A DNA stretch of 64,000 nt from Fallopia convolvulus (lineage: Eukaryota > Streptophyta > Magnoliopsida > Caryophyllales > Polygonaceae): positions 49,149,927-49,213,926 of the forward strand of contig OZ024725.1 of the NCBI GenBank assembly GCA_964016875.1, given 5' to 3'. The position numbers and the translations under genes are program-made. Under the pieces are notes generated by a model. That model did no database searches. It was not told where the DNA came from and saw only the letters and a list, made by a program, of their open reading frames with translations. Numbering within the stretch: position 1 is the first letter of the stretch; every line of letters begins with the position of its first letter. Positions 22,918 through 33,391 of this stretch are shown here, piece by piece.

Positions 22918-23137
22918 AATATCAGAATACTCCTACAGCAAGTCAGAAATAGAAGGGGGTAATAAATGTGTCGAATCAATGTAAATATTAAGCAATGGAC
23001 ACAAGAGAAAGCAAGTAGTACTCCCCTCGATGTGTTTGACCACATCGCGCCGACGGCATAGGAAAATCCGGTCTTGCACCGAGCCGAGAAGAGGTGGCTC
23101 GGCGTCCTCGCACCCGAGGTGCTCCGTGGGCACCAAT

Positions 23138-25798
23138 CTACTGGCCACCAGTTCTTGGCCAGGGAGGCTGTTCTGCACCGGGCGCGCCGCTGGAAAGGCG
23201 CTGGTTCGAGCCAGCGCCGCTGGAAAGGCGCTGGTTCGAGCCAGCGCCGCTGGGCACGGGCGCTGGCGCGCTGCGATGCGCAGCCGAGGACGACAGCGGC
23301 GTCCGAGGCTCCTTTTTTGGTTTCTGTCGGTGTTTTTGTTCTTGATCGTCTTGAAAACCAGAATGTGGGGTGGGGACACCAGAAACGCCGGCCAAATTGT
23401 CCCCAAGGCCAAAAGCGTCGTTCGAGCTTGAATTCGGCGTAGGCGCGGCCGTGGACTTGTCCCGAGCGTTTGCTTGTTGCCTTTCGGCCTCATCCTGCAA
23501 TGCTTCACTCGGAGACATAGGTAAGATGGTCACGCGTTTACCATGGTAATTTAACATGTATGTGTTCAACCGGCCATCGTAAATCACGTGACGGTCAAAT
23601 TGCCATGGACGGCCAAGAAGAATATGGGTGGCGTCCATGTCCGTGACATCAAAGAGAATAGAATCGGAATATAAACCAATGGAAAAGGAAAGAGTAACCT
23701 GTTTACGGATCCAATGGTCGCCATCGTTGGAAATCCATGCAAGCTTGTACGGCCGTGGATGATCCAATTGTGGCAACTTGAAATGATCGACCACTTTCCT
23801 TGATAAGAAATTTCCGCATGATCCCGAATCTATAATCACACTAAGGGACACGTTTTGTACCAAACACCGAGTACGGAAAATGTTTTCCCGTTGATCGGTG
23901 GGCACGGCCTCCCTCATGCTAAGCGCTCGGCGCGTCACTAGCAACAACTTGTCGACGCCGGCGTCGATGTCCGATGGTGCACAATATGCACCGTCTTCGA
24001 TTGGCGCAGCGTCCTCCTCATCGGACTCAATTTCATCCACACTCTCATACACTGCGGATTGAGCCGAAAAAAGCACTCGCTTCGAGTTAGGGCAATCGCG
24101 TTTCAAGTGCCCTCGGCCACCACATAAATAGCACTCGATGTCTCGAGTCCGTTGTGGGGGAGGGGCTGCCTTGTCACGGTTTTGGCCCACCGAAGCGCCC
24201 TTGGAGTTCGTCGTTTGGGTACCTACCTTGGATTTAGACATTGAAGGAGGAACAAACCGGTTAGTACCTAAAGCGGATGAACTAGGGGAAGAATTATACC
24301 TTGTAAAAGTGGACGTCTTTGGCCTCTTGAATTGCGTGTGGAGCTCCATGGACGTGTGTATCAAACGTCCCAAATCTTTGATTGGCAAGACAACCAATCG
24401 ATCTCGGATCCATTGGTGAAGTCCCGCCACGAAACGAGACCTCAACGCCCCCGGGGAAGCACTAATGCCGGCCTTGAAGAACAAATCTTCAAGGTATGCA
24501 AAAAACTCCTCCGGAGTCCGAGTACCTTGTCGAGCGTCTTGAATCAAGATCCTCACTTTTTCCTTGTAGTCTAGTGGGATGAATTTCCTCTTCATAATGA
24601 ACACTAGTTGATGCCATTCGGTTATGGGGGCTTTACCCTTTCGGGCCCGATCCGATTCGAATCGGTTCCACCACATCCGAGCGGCACCCCTAAAATGAAG
24701 GGTCACCACCTCGATCTTCTCGTGCTCCTCATAATGGCAATGTTTGAGCACGTGCTCGGTACCCTGTAACCAAGAAATAAATTCATCAGGGTTGTAATTA
24801 CCAAAAAAATCATCAAATTTTACCTTGACGTCGCGGCGTGATACATGCGCCGGACGTTCGTTGGCGGCGCGCCGGTTGGCACGCGGAGGGGGAGTGCGTC
24901 GGCGTCGTGGGCCTCGGCCATGGCCTCGGCTGGATCCTTCGTTGGGGTCATCGTCATCGTCGCACCGAGGGCGCCGCTGGTGCTCGCGGTGTCGGTCTTG
25001 GCGACGCCGATCCCCATTGCGCCGACGCCGATCGCGGTTGTCACGGCCCTCGAGCCGATCATACTCCGCGCGGTTCACGGGCAACTTCGGTCTCGGAATC
25101 CAATCCCGATCCCGATCTATCCACTCCTCCGAATCATGGACCGGAGGGTGGTCAAAATCCTCCTCGGAATCCTCCTCGTACTCAGTTATAAAGTCCTCAG
25201 ATTCCGAATATGGAGTTATTGGGCTTTGATGGCCTCGATAGTCATCGACATCGAAGTCATCTCGGCCTTTGGATTTCTTTTTTCTAGGCGTCGGAGTGAC
25301 CGCCTTTTTCTTCTTTTTCGATTGTTGACGCCGCCACTCCTCGGAGTCATACTCCTCATCGGACTGAACGTCAACAATGTCGTCCACCTGTTGAGCCTGA
25401 TTAGTGGGTCGGCTTTCCTTCATGGATTCCAAGCGTTGGATCCCATTCGGGTTAGTCGAGTCCACCAAAGGCCCTTTGCCTTTCTCCTGCGCCGAAGCCC
25501 GCGGAACCGAGATGCCGTGTGGCGTTACGCTCGGATGCGCGTGCTGCGTATGAATGGTCACGGCTGGTGGCGCCGATTGCTGGTTGAGAAACCTCGTCAT
25601 CAAGCCTTCGAGGTTGGCAAAGCGCGCCTCAAGTGCCGCGAGACCCGCTGCGGGTGCGAGCCCTTGCGCCGTTGCATTCGGCGCGCCGAGAAGGCTCGTT
25701 GGCGCCGGCGGTGGGTTCGGTGGCTGATTTGGAAGGCCTTGTTGGTTTGAAAGTTCATCCCCTTCCATACTTCCGTCTCCAACCTCGACCATAGACAT
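23138..25798 (-). CDS. Gypsy gag-protease polyprotein, open over 886 codons
   Basis: Starts at ATG 25796-25798. The N terminus is low-complexity, acidic and basic (Asp/Glu runs, Arg-rich). Gag (retrotrans-gag type) lies around residues 330-500: NPDEFISWLQGTEHVLKHC, GAARMWWNRF, RKFIPLDYKEKVRILIQ. A CCHC zinc knuckle, CYLCGGRGHLKRDC, is at about 554-567. An aspartic protease follows near 655, with IIDSGSCGNFLSRKVVDHF and, further on, THILLGRPWQFDRH. The frame ends in Ser/Pro-rich repeats and overlaps other frames before RT. Apart from loss of connection to RT, this ORF is unbroken, which is notable in a dead element. Confidence 0.85.
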   Translation of the reverse strand: MSMVEVGDGSMEGDELSNQQGLPNQPPNPPPAPTSLLGAPNATAQGLAPAAGLAALEARFANLEGLMTRFLNQQSAPPAVTIHTQHAHPSVTPHGISVPRASAQEKGKGPLVDSTNPNGIQRLESMKESRPTNQAQQVDDIVDVQSDEEYDSEEWRRQQSKKKKKAVTPTPRKKKSKGRDDFDVDDYRGHQSPITPYSESEDFITEYEEDSEEDFDHPPVHDSEEWIDRDRDWIPRPKLPVNRAEYDRLEGRDNRDRRRRNGDRRRQDRHREHQRRPRCDDDDDPNEGSSRGHGRGPRRRRTPPPRANRRAANERPAHVSRRDVKVKFDDFFGNYNPDEFISWLQGTEHVLKHCHYEEHEKIEVVTLHFRGAARMWWNRFESDRARKGKAPITEWHQLVFIMKRKFIPLDYKEKVRILIQDARQGTRTPEEFFAYLEDLFFKAGISASPGALRSRFVAGLHQWIRDRLVVLPIKDLGRLIHTSMELHTQFKRPKTSTFTRYNSSPSSSALGTNRFVPPSMSKSKVGTQTTNSKGASVGQNRDKAAPPPQRTRDIECYLCGGRGHLKRDCPNSKRVLFSAQSAVYESVDEIESDEEDAAPIEDGAYCAPSDIDAGVDKLLLVTRRALSMREAVPTDQRENIFRTRCLVQNVSLSVIIDSGSCGNFLSRKVVDHFKLPQLDHPRPYKLAWISNDGDHWIRKQVTLSFSIGLYSDSILFDVTDMDATHILLGRPWQFDRHVIYDGRLNTYMLNYHGKRVTILPMSPSEALQDEAERQQANARDKSTAAPTPNSSSNDAFGLGDNLAGVSGVPTPHSGFQDDQEQKHRQKPKKEPRTPLSSSAAHRSAPAPVPSGAGSNQRLSSGAGSNQRLSSGAPGAEQPPWPRTGGQ
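23201..23262 (-). repeat. 30-bp tandem duplication in the gag-pol linker
   Basis: A 30-base unit (GCTGGAAAGGCGCTGGTTCG...) occurs twice head to tail in very GC-rich DNA, giving a repeated SGAGSNQRLS peptide in the gag-protease frame. Confidence 0.85.
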
Positions 25799-26692
25799 GA
25801 AAGAAAGGGGTTAAAAAGTTCTCAAACAACAAGCAAAGAGAAACGCCGAGATATTGTAAGACTCACCACGCAAGTACTCTTAGTTTGCACGAAAAATACT
25901 CGAAGGGTATGGGAGGCTAGGATCTCGACGTGCACAAGTATGGAACAACACAAAAGCACAAACAAGCAAGACAATCAAGCATGCAAGTAAGAAGAGAGAG
26001 AGAAGGCGTCGGCTTTGGCAAGCCTTGGCACGTAAGGAAAGAAGAAGAGAGGGGATCTCGGCCTTAAGGAAAGAGGCGAGATTGAGTCAATCAAACAATA
26101 TCAATCAAGTAAGATTTCCTAACAAGAAAGATATGCAAGATATTATAAGATAATTGAGAAGATATGGAAAGATATTGAAGAAAGGGGGGCCGAATGAGAT
26201 CTTTGCAATTATGGAAACACTTGCCTTATTTTGGCTTGTGTGTCCCCACAAAATCTTTTTTTTTTTTTAATTTAATAGGATAAGGTTGCCTTATTTTGGC
26301 TTTACTTATCCAATTGTTTTTTTTTTTTGAATTTTCGGCAACTAACAAGATTTTGCAATATTCTTGCCTTTTCTAACAACCACGAGATCGGTCAAGATCG
26401 GACCAATCTCGCACACACAGAAATTATGGACGACGTGCACAATTCAATCAATTCAAACAAACATGAAGAATGCAAGCAAGCTTGAAATCTTAAGATGATG
26501 AACCGAAAACAAATGCAAGTCGGGGGGTTTTGGCGAATTTTTTTTGTTGATTTTTCTGAATTTTTCGAAGCAAATAACAACGGTAACTATGTGAATGATG
26601 GTAGATATGGCGGAAGCTAATGAAAATGGTGGAGAAAAAAAAAATTCGTGCAAAAAACGAGTAAAAGCGAGAGAAAGACTTACGCAATCCGA

Positions 26693-26705
26693 GGCTCTGA
26701 TGCCA
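26693..26705 (-). other. Primer-binding site of the gypsy element
   Basis: Minus-strand TGGCATCAGAGCC, close to the plant initiator-tRNA-Met site TGGTATCAGAGCC, lies 2 nt inside the LTR end. It primes minus-strand cDNA synthesis in the family. Confidence 0.8.
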
Positions 26706-26707
26706 GT

Positions 26708-27576
26708 TGATGTGAACCCCGTTGGGAGATTCACGAGAGGATCAATCGTTGGACTCGTAAATGGTCTTCTTTTGCGGTTTTGGATAGGTTTTGAGTCGAT
26801 GACGACTAGACTTTGATGAGAAGAGAATTGAAAGGATGAGAAGGTGCTCTCTTTTGAGGGAGAACTGAGGAATATGGGATGAGAAGAGAAATTGGGGTTG
26901 ATGCCTTTATGAAGAGTTCTGGAGAAATCTCGATAGCATAACATTAATCAAAACAAAGCGTACCAAATACAATAGAGGAGGCTCCTATTTATAGAGGAGC
27001 TCCTAGAAAACCCTAAGGAGGCGTGGGGGCTAACTAGGGTTACACATGCAAGTGGCCCAACGTTAGGCCCAAGCCCATAAATCAAAACAATAATAGAAAT
27101 GACATAAATAGAAAGGTTCGGAAAGGAAATAATACTAAATATGGTAAAAACTGATAGTGGTCACGGTGGCCTAGTCGCGAGTGTCGCGACAAGGTCGTGA
27201 CAAGGGCTGGCGCGACGCGACAAGGGCGTCGGCACGCCAGGACGAGGCAAGAACCTCAAGTTGCGACGCCGGGTTGGCCCGGCGCGGACATGGCAGTCGG
27301 TACCGAGACGTGGGACTCGGTACCGAGGATGGCTGGCACGATACCGACCAGTGTTGGCTCGGTACCGGGATGGTGCGTCGGTACGTGAGACGCGACACAA
27401 GAACTTCATGTGCCGACGCCGGATTGGCCCGGCACTGGCACGACTCGAGCGTTCGGGGCCGTGGTGCCGATGGTAAGGCTGACCACGGGTCTTGGCATGA
27501 GTCCTACAGAGACGCGGATTAGCCCAAGGGGGTCGCCACGGTCTCGGGACCCTATGGCTAGGGCAGGAACACATCA
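26708..27576 (-). repeat. 5' LTR of the gypsy element, 869 bp
   Basis: Bounded by TGATGTG at one end and CACATCA at the other, starting 2 nt from the primer site. The distal half (27160-27560) is very GC-rich with repeated GGTACCGAG/CTCGGTACC words. The proximal half holds the TATA box and leader. The partner 3' LTR was not found in this window. Confidence 0.8.
26986..26993 (-). promoter_or_regulatory. TATA box of the gypsy LTR
   Basis: Minus-strand TATAAATA sits inside an inverted repeat (GCTCCT...AGGAGC) in the LTR middle, as expected for the U3/R boundary. Confidence 0.6.
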
Positions 27577-29072
27577 AATTGCCTCTAATTTGGCGTCTAT
27601 ATAGTCGCTACTAATTTCTTATATAAACTCTGCACATCTTCATACCTTTGTAAAAAAAAATCACGAAACGAAGAAGGAGGTATTTGTCATCTCATTTGCT
27701 TATAGGGAGGAATTTCGTCATATTTTGCCTATAGCTCCATTACAAGTATGTAATTAAAAAAATTCATTTAATTCCATCATGTTATACATATACTCAAATG
27801 TTGTTGGTAGAAAATTTTCTTTTAAATAATTATATGAGATTGTGTTATCGATATCTACATTAATTTTATTTTCGATTGCGTTATTTTTGCATTGTTAAAA
27901 GTTTATTTTCGAGCATAATTTGACATTCAGCGAACATATGGACGATAAATAGTGTCTATGTAGTCGTTGAATACCTATAATAGTCAACAATCGAGAAATA
28001 TTACCATGTTTTAGTCTTTGGCGAATAAAGCCGATAAATTATTTACAAGCTTATATTTATTTACTGGAAGAAAATGCATTAATGGATGTATTTGCGTAAT
28101 TTAGATGGTTTTTTAAACGACTAGTTTATTGCTGACCTTGCTTAATTTATTGAGTTCTGGATAAGGGTGAGCAGGGTAGATTAAATTTTGAGTGAAATAT
28201 AAACTCTCATCAAGTCTTAAAAGGTATAATAAACATCATCAACTTCCACTATCAAACATATGATAACAATATAACAATATAAGTTTAATTAAAGTTGTAT
28301 AACAATATAAGGTTAAAATAAGGCCCACCGAACAAACCCTATGAGACTATGACTTGATTCCGAGGGTGGTGTGTGGAAAGTTCTAATTTTTCCTTTCCAA
28401 AGCCTAGTTGCTCTCAGTCTCTCACGAATCCAATGAACAAGATTTGTGCCGCCCCAAAATTAAGCTATTACTGAGCCCTCCCTCGTACTAGAAATGAAAT
28501 TTTAAGAGGTTAAAAAATCAAATTAAAATTGTGGAAAATGAATCAAATTGTAACCTAAAATGATATGGTGGATGAGGTTCATTTGGTTGGATCCTTTGTG
28601 GAGGAAGAAGATCATGACCCTTGATTTTGGGCGTTGAAATTTATCTATACGCAGTGAACCTCAAGGCAACAATTCGTTTGGAAAAAGGGGTTAATAAAAT
28701 TTTATTCTTTTAGGAAGAAGACCTACAAATGCCTGGCTTTTTGCTCTTCTAAGCATAGCTTACAATTCACAAATAAGAAGCGAAATTATAAAAATCAATG
28801 AAAAAACCATCCATTACAACTCACTTTTGTGCTGTGAGAGACTACCATAACAACATGAACACAAAGTGGGTACGGAAACAAGGTGAAGCTCAAATGGGTA
28901 CACACAATAAATACTTCTTGACAAGGGAAGTTTCAACCGGCTAAATCAAGATACATAAAATTGCAACCTACTTGAAGCTAGTCTACAATTCTAATAACAC
29001 CAGACGGATTCATACCTCAGTACAATGCTACGCAGTAACCAGAATTCGGGGCTGCTCAGGTTCATGTGAGTT
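27577..29072. other. Intergenic DNA and 3' UTR of SWP73
   Basis: AT-rich, with no element ends recognised from 27577 to ~28800. The part near 28800-29072 is probably the 3' untranslated region of the minus-strand SWP73 gene. Confidence 0.45.
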
Positions 29073-31421
29073 TCAAGGACCATCGGCGCCAGTTGCAGGT
29101 TTCCTCGTAATATAACGAATGACAGCATCTTCGACCCTGTTATCCAGTACACATAATGAGATTTAAAAGCGAATACACTAGGAAATGAATTTGATGACTA
29201 CCAGTCAAAGTTGTTAATTATGAATGGTAATAACTTGCAATGAATTCAAGTAATTCTTCTACTCCAGAAGTAAAAACCATCATCTTTACTTGAATTCTAT
29301 TCTATACTGCATGAAATTGTAATAGCTTACTAGCTGTACACCTAAAGCTTATAGTGTAATGTTAGAAGACAGACCGACAGAGATATCAATAGAACTATAA
29401 ACCCATTATACTAAACATGAATAGTCTCCAGGTAAGTGATGAATAATTTCAGAGGCATAACTACAACTATCTGAGTAATGAAATGGTTAAGCAAATGGAT
29501 TCACAAAATTAAAAGAAAAGGAGAACCCAGGAAATAAAAACAAGACAATTTTCAAGAATACTACTAAATCTCTAAGATTATAGTGACTGAGACTATGATA
29601 TTTGAGCAACCCTTTTTATTTATAAAAGAAATATGCTTATAATGACTGACTTCACAAGTACTTATAAGTGATAATGACATCATAAATACTGATGATGCCA
29701 TTATAAGGACACTGTAAATAGAAATGTTGTTGTGCCAAGCACCTTTGAATCAAAAATTTAATGAAAAGAGATTGTATCCAAGTGCTAGGATGTGCATCAA
29801 AGATATTTTGCAAGTACCATAAAAAAGAAAGATTAATATAAGATAAGGGTAAATAAGAAGCATACCATGGTTGGTTGAAGAAATCTGATCTACGTTCTTT
29901 TTCACCACTACGACCAGCTTCCCCAGTAACTAACTTCAGGTCCTTACTCTGTGATTCAACTAATGCATTAATAAATTCTACAGGTGACTGACTAAAACCT
30001 AGGAAAAATGCCCGTCTTCTACGGTGCTCGTGAATTTTCCTAATAGCAGCACATATAGCCTCATCACATGATTCCACCTCCTTGTGTTTCTCAGTGTTTG
30101 CCAATAACATGTTAAGCTCCCTCTGTATTGGAAAAGGTATATCAACTAGCACATCATAGCATATATGTGAAACAGGACTACTCCCCGAAAGCTTAATTTG
30201 GTGCTCCAAAATTATTGGTTGTGGAGGGGTTAAATGATCAGATATCTTCTGAGAGACCATTGTGAATTTCACTTTCTCTTCCCCAAATACTTTCTGCAGA
30301 GGCGGATCACAAATGAAGTAAGATGGGTCACTTGGGACTTGCAACTTTCTTGCCTTCACATAGTGCCAGATAGAAGCAATGATTCTAGGGCGCGTGTCAA
30401 CTTCAACACCCAGAACTTCAGTCAGAGCAGGTGAAAGCTTATATTTCTCAGGCATATAATTCATCTCCAGTCTAATAGTAGCAGTGAATTCCTGGTCTCC
30501 CTTTCTCTTGACCTCAAATCCTTCATGATGTGCAGCTGCACGAGAGCTATCCCAAATTATCAGATAATTGTCTGGATAAAGCCTTTTGTCCAATTGAATT
30601 GTAACCCTTTTGAAAAAGGAAGAAAATTTCGGATACATGGGATTTGGCTTGATATTTGCAGCCTGCTCAGGATCTATACCGTGACTCCCATCTTCCAAAA
30701 TCCTTCCAACTATCTTAAGTGTCCATGTAGGTGGCTCAGCATTTGGTTTCTGTGGTATAGTTTTGGTTTGATTAGCAGAAGTATTGAACACATAAATCCG
30801 AAGAGTCTTCTGAACTGAAGGAGGGGTTTTCAAAGCCTCTTGGATATCAATCTTCTTTCTAGCAAGGGCAGCGTCAACTCTAGCCTCAAATTCAAGAAGC
30901 TGAGTGTACAAAGCAGATTCAGGCAATATAGCAGCCACTTTATCATGCATCTGTTTCTCAGGAAGCTTCTGTTTCTTCTTACGAGCTGCTGGTGTAAGCT
31001 CCATAGCATTTTTCACGGGAGACATCATATTAATTCCTACAGGCCCTGGGGGCCTCATCGGAGGTTTCTGTGGAATCCTTTTAGCGCTTGAACTTCCAGG
31101 GTTTGGCATCAATGGAGATGTGCTTGGCCCACCAATGCCAGCAGTTTGTGCCTGATTGAACGACAGCCCCTGGGCTTGTAATTGAGCTTGTAGTTGAGCA
31201 TGAATAGCCTGAGATGCCTGTGCCTTTGAATGAGCATGGGCAAGGGCTTGGGCTTGAGCCAGCTGATACTGCCCTGCGAAGCCAACCCCAAGCTGAGGCT
31301 GACCTTGAAGTTGGGCTGAAGGATTAAAATTTGAGGGCATATTAGGGTTTACCATTCCAGCATTTCCAAACGGTGAAGACACCCCAATATTCTTCGGTTG
31401 GTTATTGCTATTAGCAGACAT
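29073..31421 (-). CDS. SWP73: SWP73/BAF60-type SWI/SNF complex subunit (SNF12 homologue), 539 aa
   Basis: Subunit of SWI/SNF chromatin-remodelling complexes, acting in the nucleus; the plant family (SWP73A/B, CHC1) controls growth and flowering genes. Coding exons are 29866-31421 and 29073-29136. The split codon W519 rejoins across a GT-AG intron of 729 bp, giving 1620 nt including TGA. Residues 40-100 are Gln/Ala-rich, and 105-140 are Pro/Lys-rich ending in ARKKKQKLPEKQ. The conserved core follows (AILPESALYTQLLEFE, LRIYVFNTSANQT, WTLKIVGRILEDG, FSSFFKRVTIQLDKRLYP). The SWIB/MDM2 domain spans about 325-402 (LSPALTEVLGVEVDTRPRII, IWHYVKARKLQ). The C terminus FFNQPWVEDAVIRYITRKP matches the family. 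Length fits Arabidopsis SWP73B (~534 aa). The gene looks intact; A or B paralogue identity is not resolved. Confidence 0.95.
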
Positions 31422-32235
31422 CTCAGACCCAGTTATATAAATCTACTACTGAATACTCTAGTTTAAAGAAGATCACTGCTTACAGATCTCAGCACAGTAT
31501 ATTCCTATTCCTAATTCTCATGGCAGCTATAATGAGGCTTCTCTTCGTTGATTTGCCAATATATGATAATCTCCCTTCGAGATAACTATGACCTGTACAA
31601 AGAAAACCTTTGAGGCTCAATTCTCACAAACAGACATCAAAATGCAAAAACCTCCAGTTTTACTATCAATTATACGCATCAGTGGCGAGGCAGGTGGGGG
31701 CGCGGGGGAGCGACCGCCCCCACCGGCAGCCGGGAGTTCTCAGCCAGGCGCCAGCGGCACAAAACAAGTGAAAATTTGGATCTTTCTCAATTGAGAATAA
31801 GAACCACGGTTGACATAAAGACACTAGGAAACAAAATTCATTTCAGAAGGACAAGCTCAAACCGATCAATTTTGGAGACGAGTTTGTAGACTTTGACGAG
31901 GCAGAGCAGATATGCCGGCGGTGAAGAATTCCTTCTCTCGAGTCCGTCGTTCCGTCCTGATTCTCTCTCGGGTTCCTCCTCCAGTCCTTCCTAGGGTTGT
32001 TTCATCAGTTGAATGAACTTGGGAGACCGAAAAAATAAAGGACAGGTTCGTGATCGGACCGGACCAGGCTAATTACTTCTTAGCAAATTTCTTCGTAATT
32101 TTGGCCGACGGTAAAATATAAGAGATTTAGGGCTTGTTATTGTTTGATTCAAAATATCATTTATCCCCAAATCACATTTTAACAATTTCAAAATTGTTGC
32201 TACCAAAAAAAAAACATTTTTAAAATGGGTTTTTC
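31422..32235 (-). other. SWP73 5' leader and promoter region
   Basis: The stretch around 31880-32000 on the minus strand has the look of a plant 5' leader (AACCCTAGGAAGG, purine-rich). A 5'-UTR intron between it and the ATG is likely but was not delimited. An 85-bp GC-rich insert lies at 31684-31765. The rest is AT-rich. Confidence 0.4.
31693..31724. repeat. GC-rich hairpin upstream of SWP73
   Basis: GGTGGGGGCG and CGCCCCCACC form a perfect 10-bp stem with a 12-nt loop, inside an island of very high GC in otherwise AT-rich DNA. Confidence 0.8.
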
Positions 32236-32261
32236 TAGTGTGTGCCCATGGGCACACACTA
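32236..32261. repeat. 26-bp perfect palindrome
   Basis: The half-site TAGTGTGTGCCCA is followed immediately by its reverse complement TGGGCACACACTA. It contains an NcoI-like CCATGG centre. It may mark a transposon end, but no partner was found. Confidence 0.85.
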
Positions 32262-32529
32262 ACAATGATTGGTGTTTTTTTAATTAGAAGTTTATAAGTA
32301 ACTATTACTTAATAATTTTAAAATTAGTAATAAAGAGAAATAATATTCTTCCAAAATTAAGTTATGATTTCCTTATTTATATATTTCCCTTCTCAATTTA
32401 CACTCTCCTTGTACGCTCTCTTTATTTTTTACGCTTTTCAAAACTATCAAAATAAAACAACACACACTTTAAAACTGATCATAACACACACACTTTAGCG
32501 GCTCTTCAAGGACTCTCGCCTATTTTATC
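32262..32529. other. AT-rich DNA before the LINE
   Basis: No gene seen. The 5' break of the LINE lies somewhere in or just after this stretch. Confidence 0.4.
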
Positions 32530-33391
32530 GGAAGAGGATAACCTGATGCTTTCTCGCTCATTCACAAGAAAAGAGGTACGCTTAGCTTTGTTCTCAATGC
32601 ACCCTACAAAATCTCCCAATCCTGATGGCATGTCAGCGTTGTTCTTTCAACAACACTAGCATATTGTTAGGCTGAAAATTATTGCTTTTACTCTTGACAT
32701 TCTTCCGGGCTCCCCTTTTCTTGAAAAACTCAATCATATTTTTATTTCCCTAATTCCTAAAGTGATTGATCCTTATAGAATGAAAGATTTACGACCGATT
32801 AGCTTGTGTAATGTTCTGTATAAGATTATTTCCAAGGTACTCGCTAACAGGTTGAAGCAGGTTTTGCATAAGGTGATCTCAGTTTCTCAAAGTGCTTTTG
32901 TGCTAGGAATGTTGATTATGGACAATGTGTTGTTTGCTTTTGAACTTTTCCATCATGTGAAGAATAAGAGAACGGGAAAGAAGGGTTATTTTGCTCTAAA
33001 ACTGGACATGGCGAATGCATATGATAGAGTGGAATGGGGCTTTTTGTAGAATAGTAATGAGGATCATAGGTTTTAATGATGGTTGGATAAGTTTGATTAT
33101 GAGATGTGTGACTAGCGTTTCTTTTTCAGTGCTGATGTCGGATAGTCCATCTCAAGAGTTTATTCCGTCTAGGGGCCATTATCTCCTTATTTATTCTTAC
33201 TTGTTGCAAAAGGTTTTTTCAGCCCTTATTTGGGAGAGTGAGTATGGTGGTCGACTTCGTGGGATTCGGATTGCGCGGACTGCCCTTGTTGTTTCTCATT
33301 TATTTTTTTGCGGATGATAGTATTTTGTTTGCCCAGGCTTCTTGTCAACAAGCTAATGAAATTGTTCAAATCCTCCAGTAGTGTGGAGCAA

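Larger units (their letters stand above)
20404..27576 (-). mobile_element. Ty3/gypsy retrotransposon, 3'-truncated, ~7.2 kb
   Basis: Order on the minus strand: LTR (27576-26708), primer-binding site (26705-26693), gag-protease ORF (25798-23138), RT-RNase H (22917-21650), integrase zinc-binding region (to ~21250), then a C-terminal tail (to ~20404). The integrase catalytic core is deleted, pol is frameshifted, and no second LTR is seen, so the element cannot move on its own. The RT type (LVPKKDGSWRMCVDCRAIN, YFDDILVYS) is close to plant chromoviruses, though the lineage is unresolved. It is richer in GC than its surroundings. The flank beyond the LTR begins AATTG; no matching left duplication was found. 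Confidence 0.85.

Noticed and set aside
20834..23021. GT-AG intron-like stretches in the gypsy element (20834-20896 and 22933-23021)
   Set aside because: The second does not keep a reading frame with RT when removed, and the first is only 63 nt and reads through; no transcript support.
24845..25750. 301-codon plus-strand open frame
   Set aside because: It is antisense to the gag frame in GC-rich DNA and has no recognisable domain; a shadow of gag-protease.
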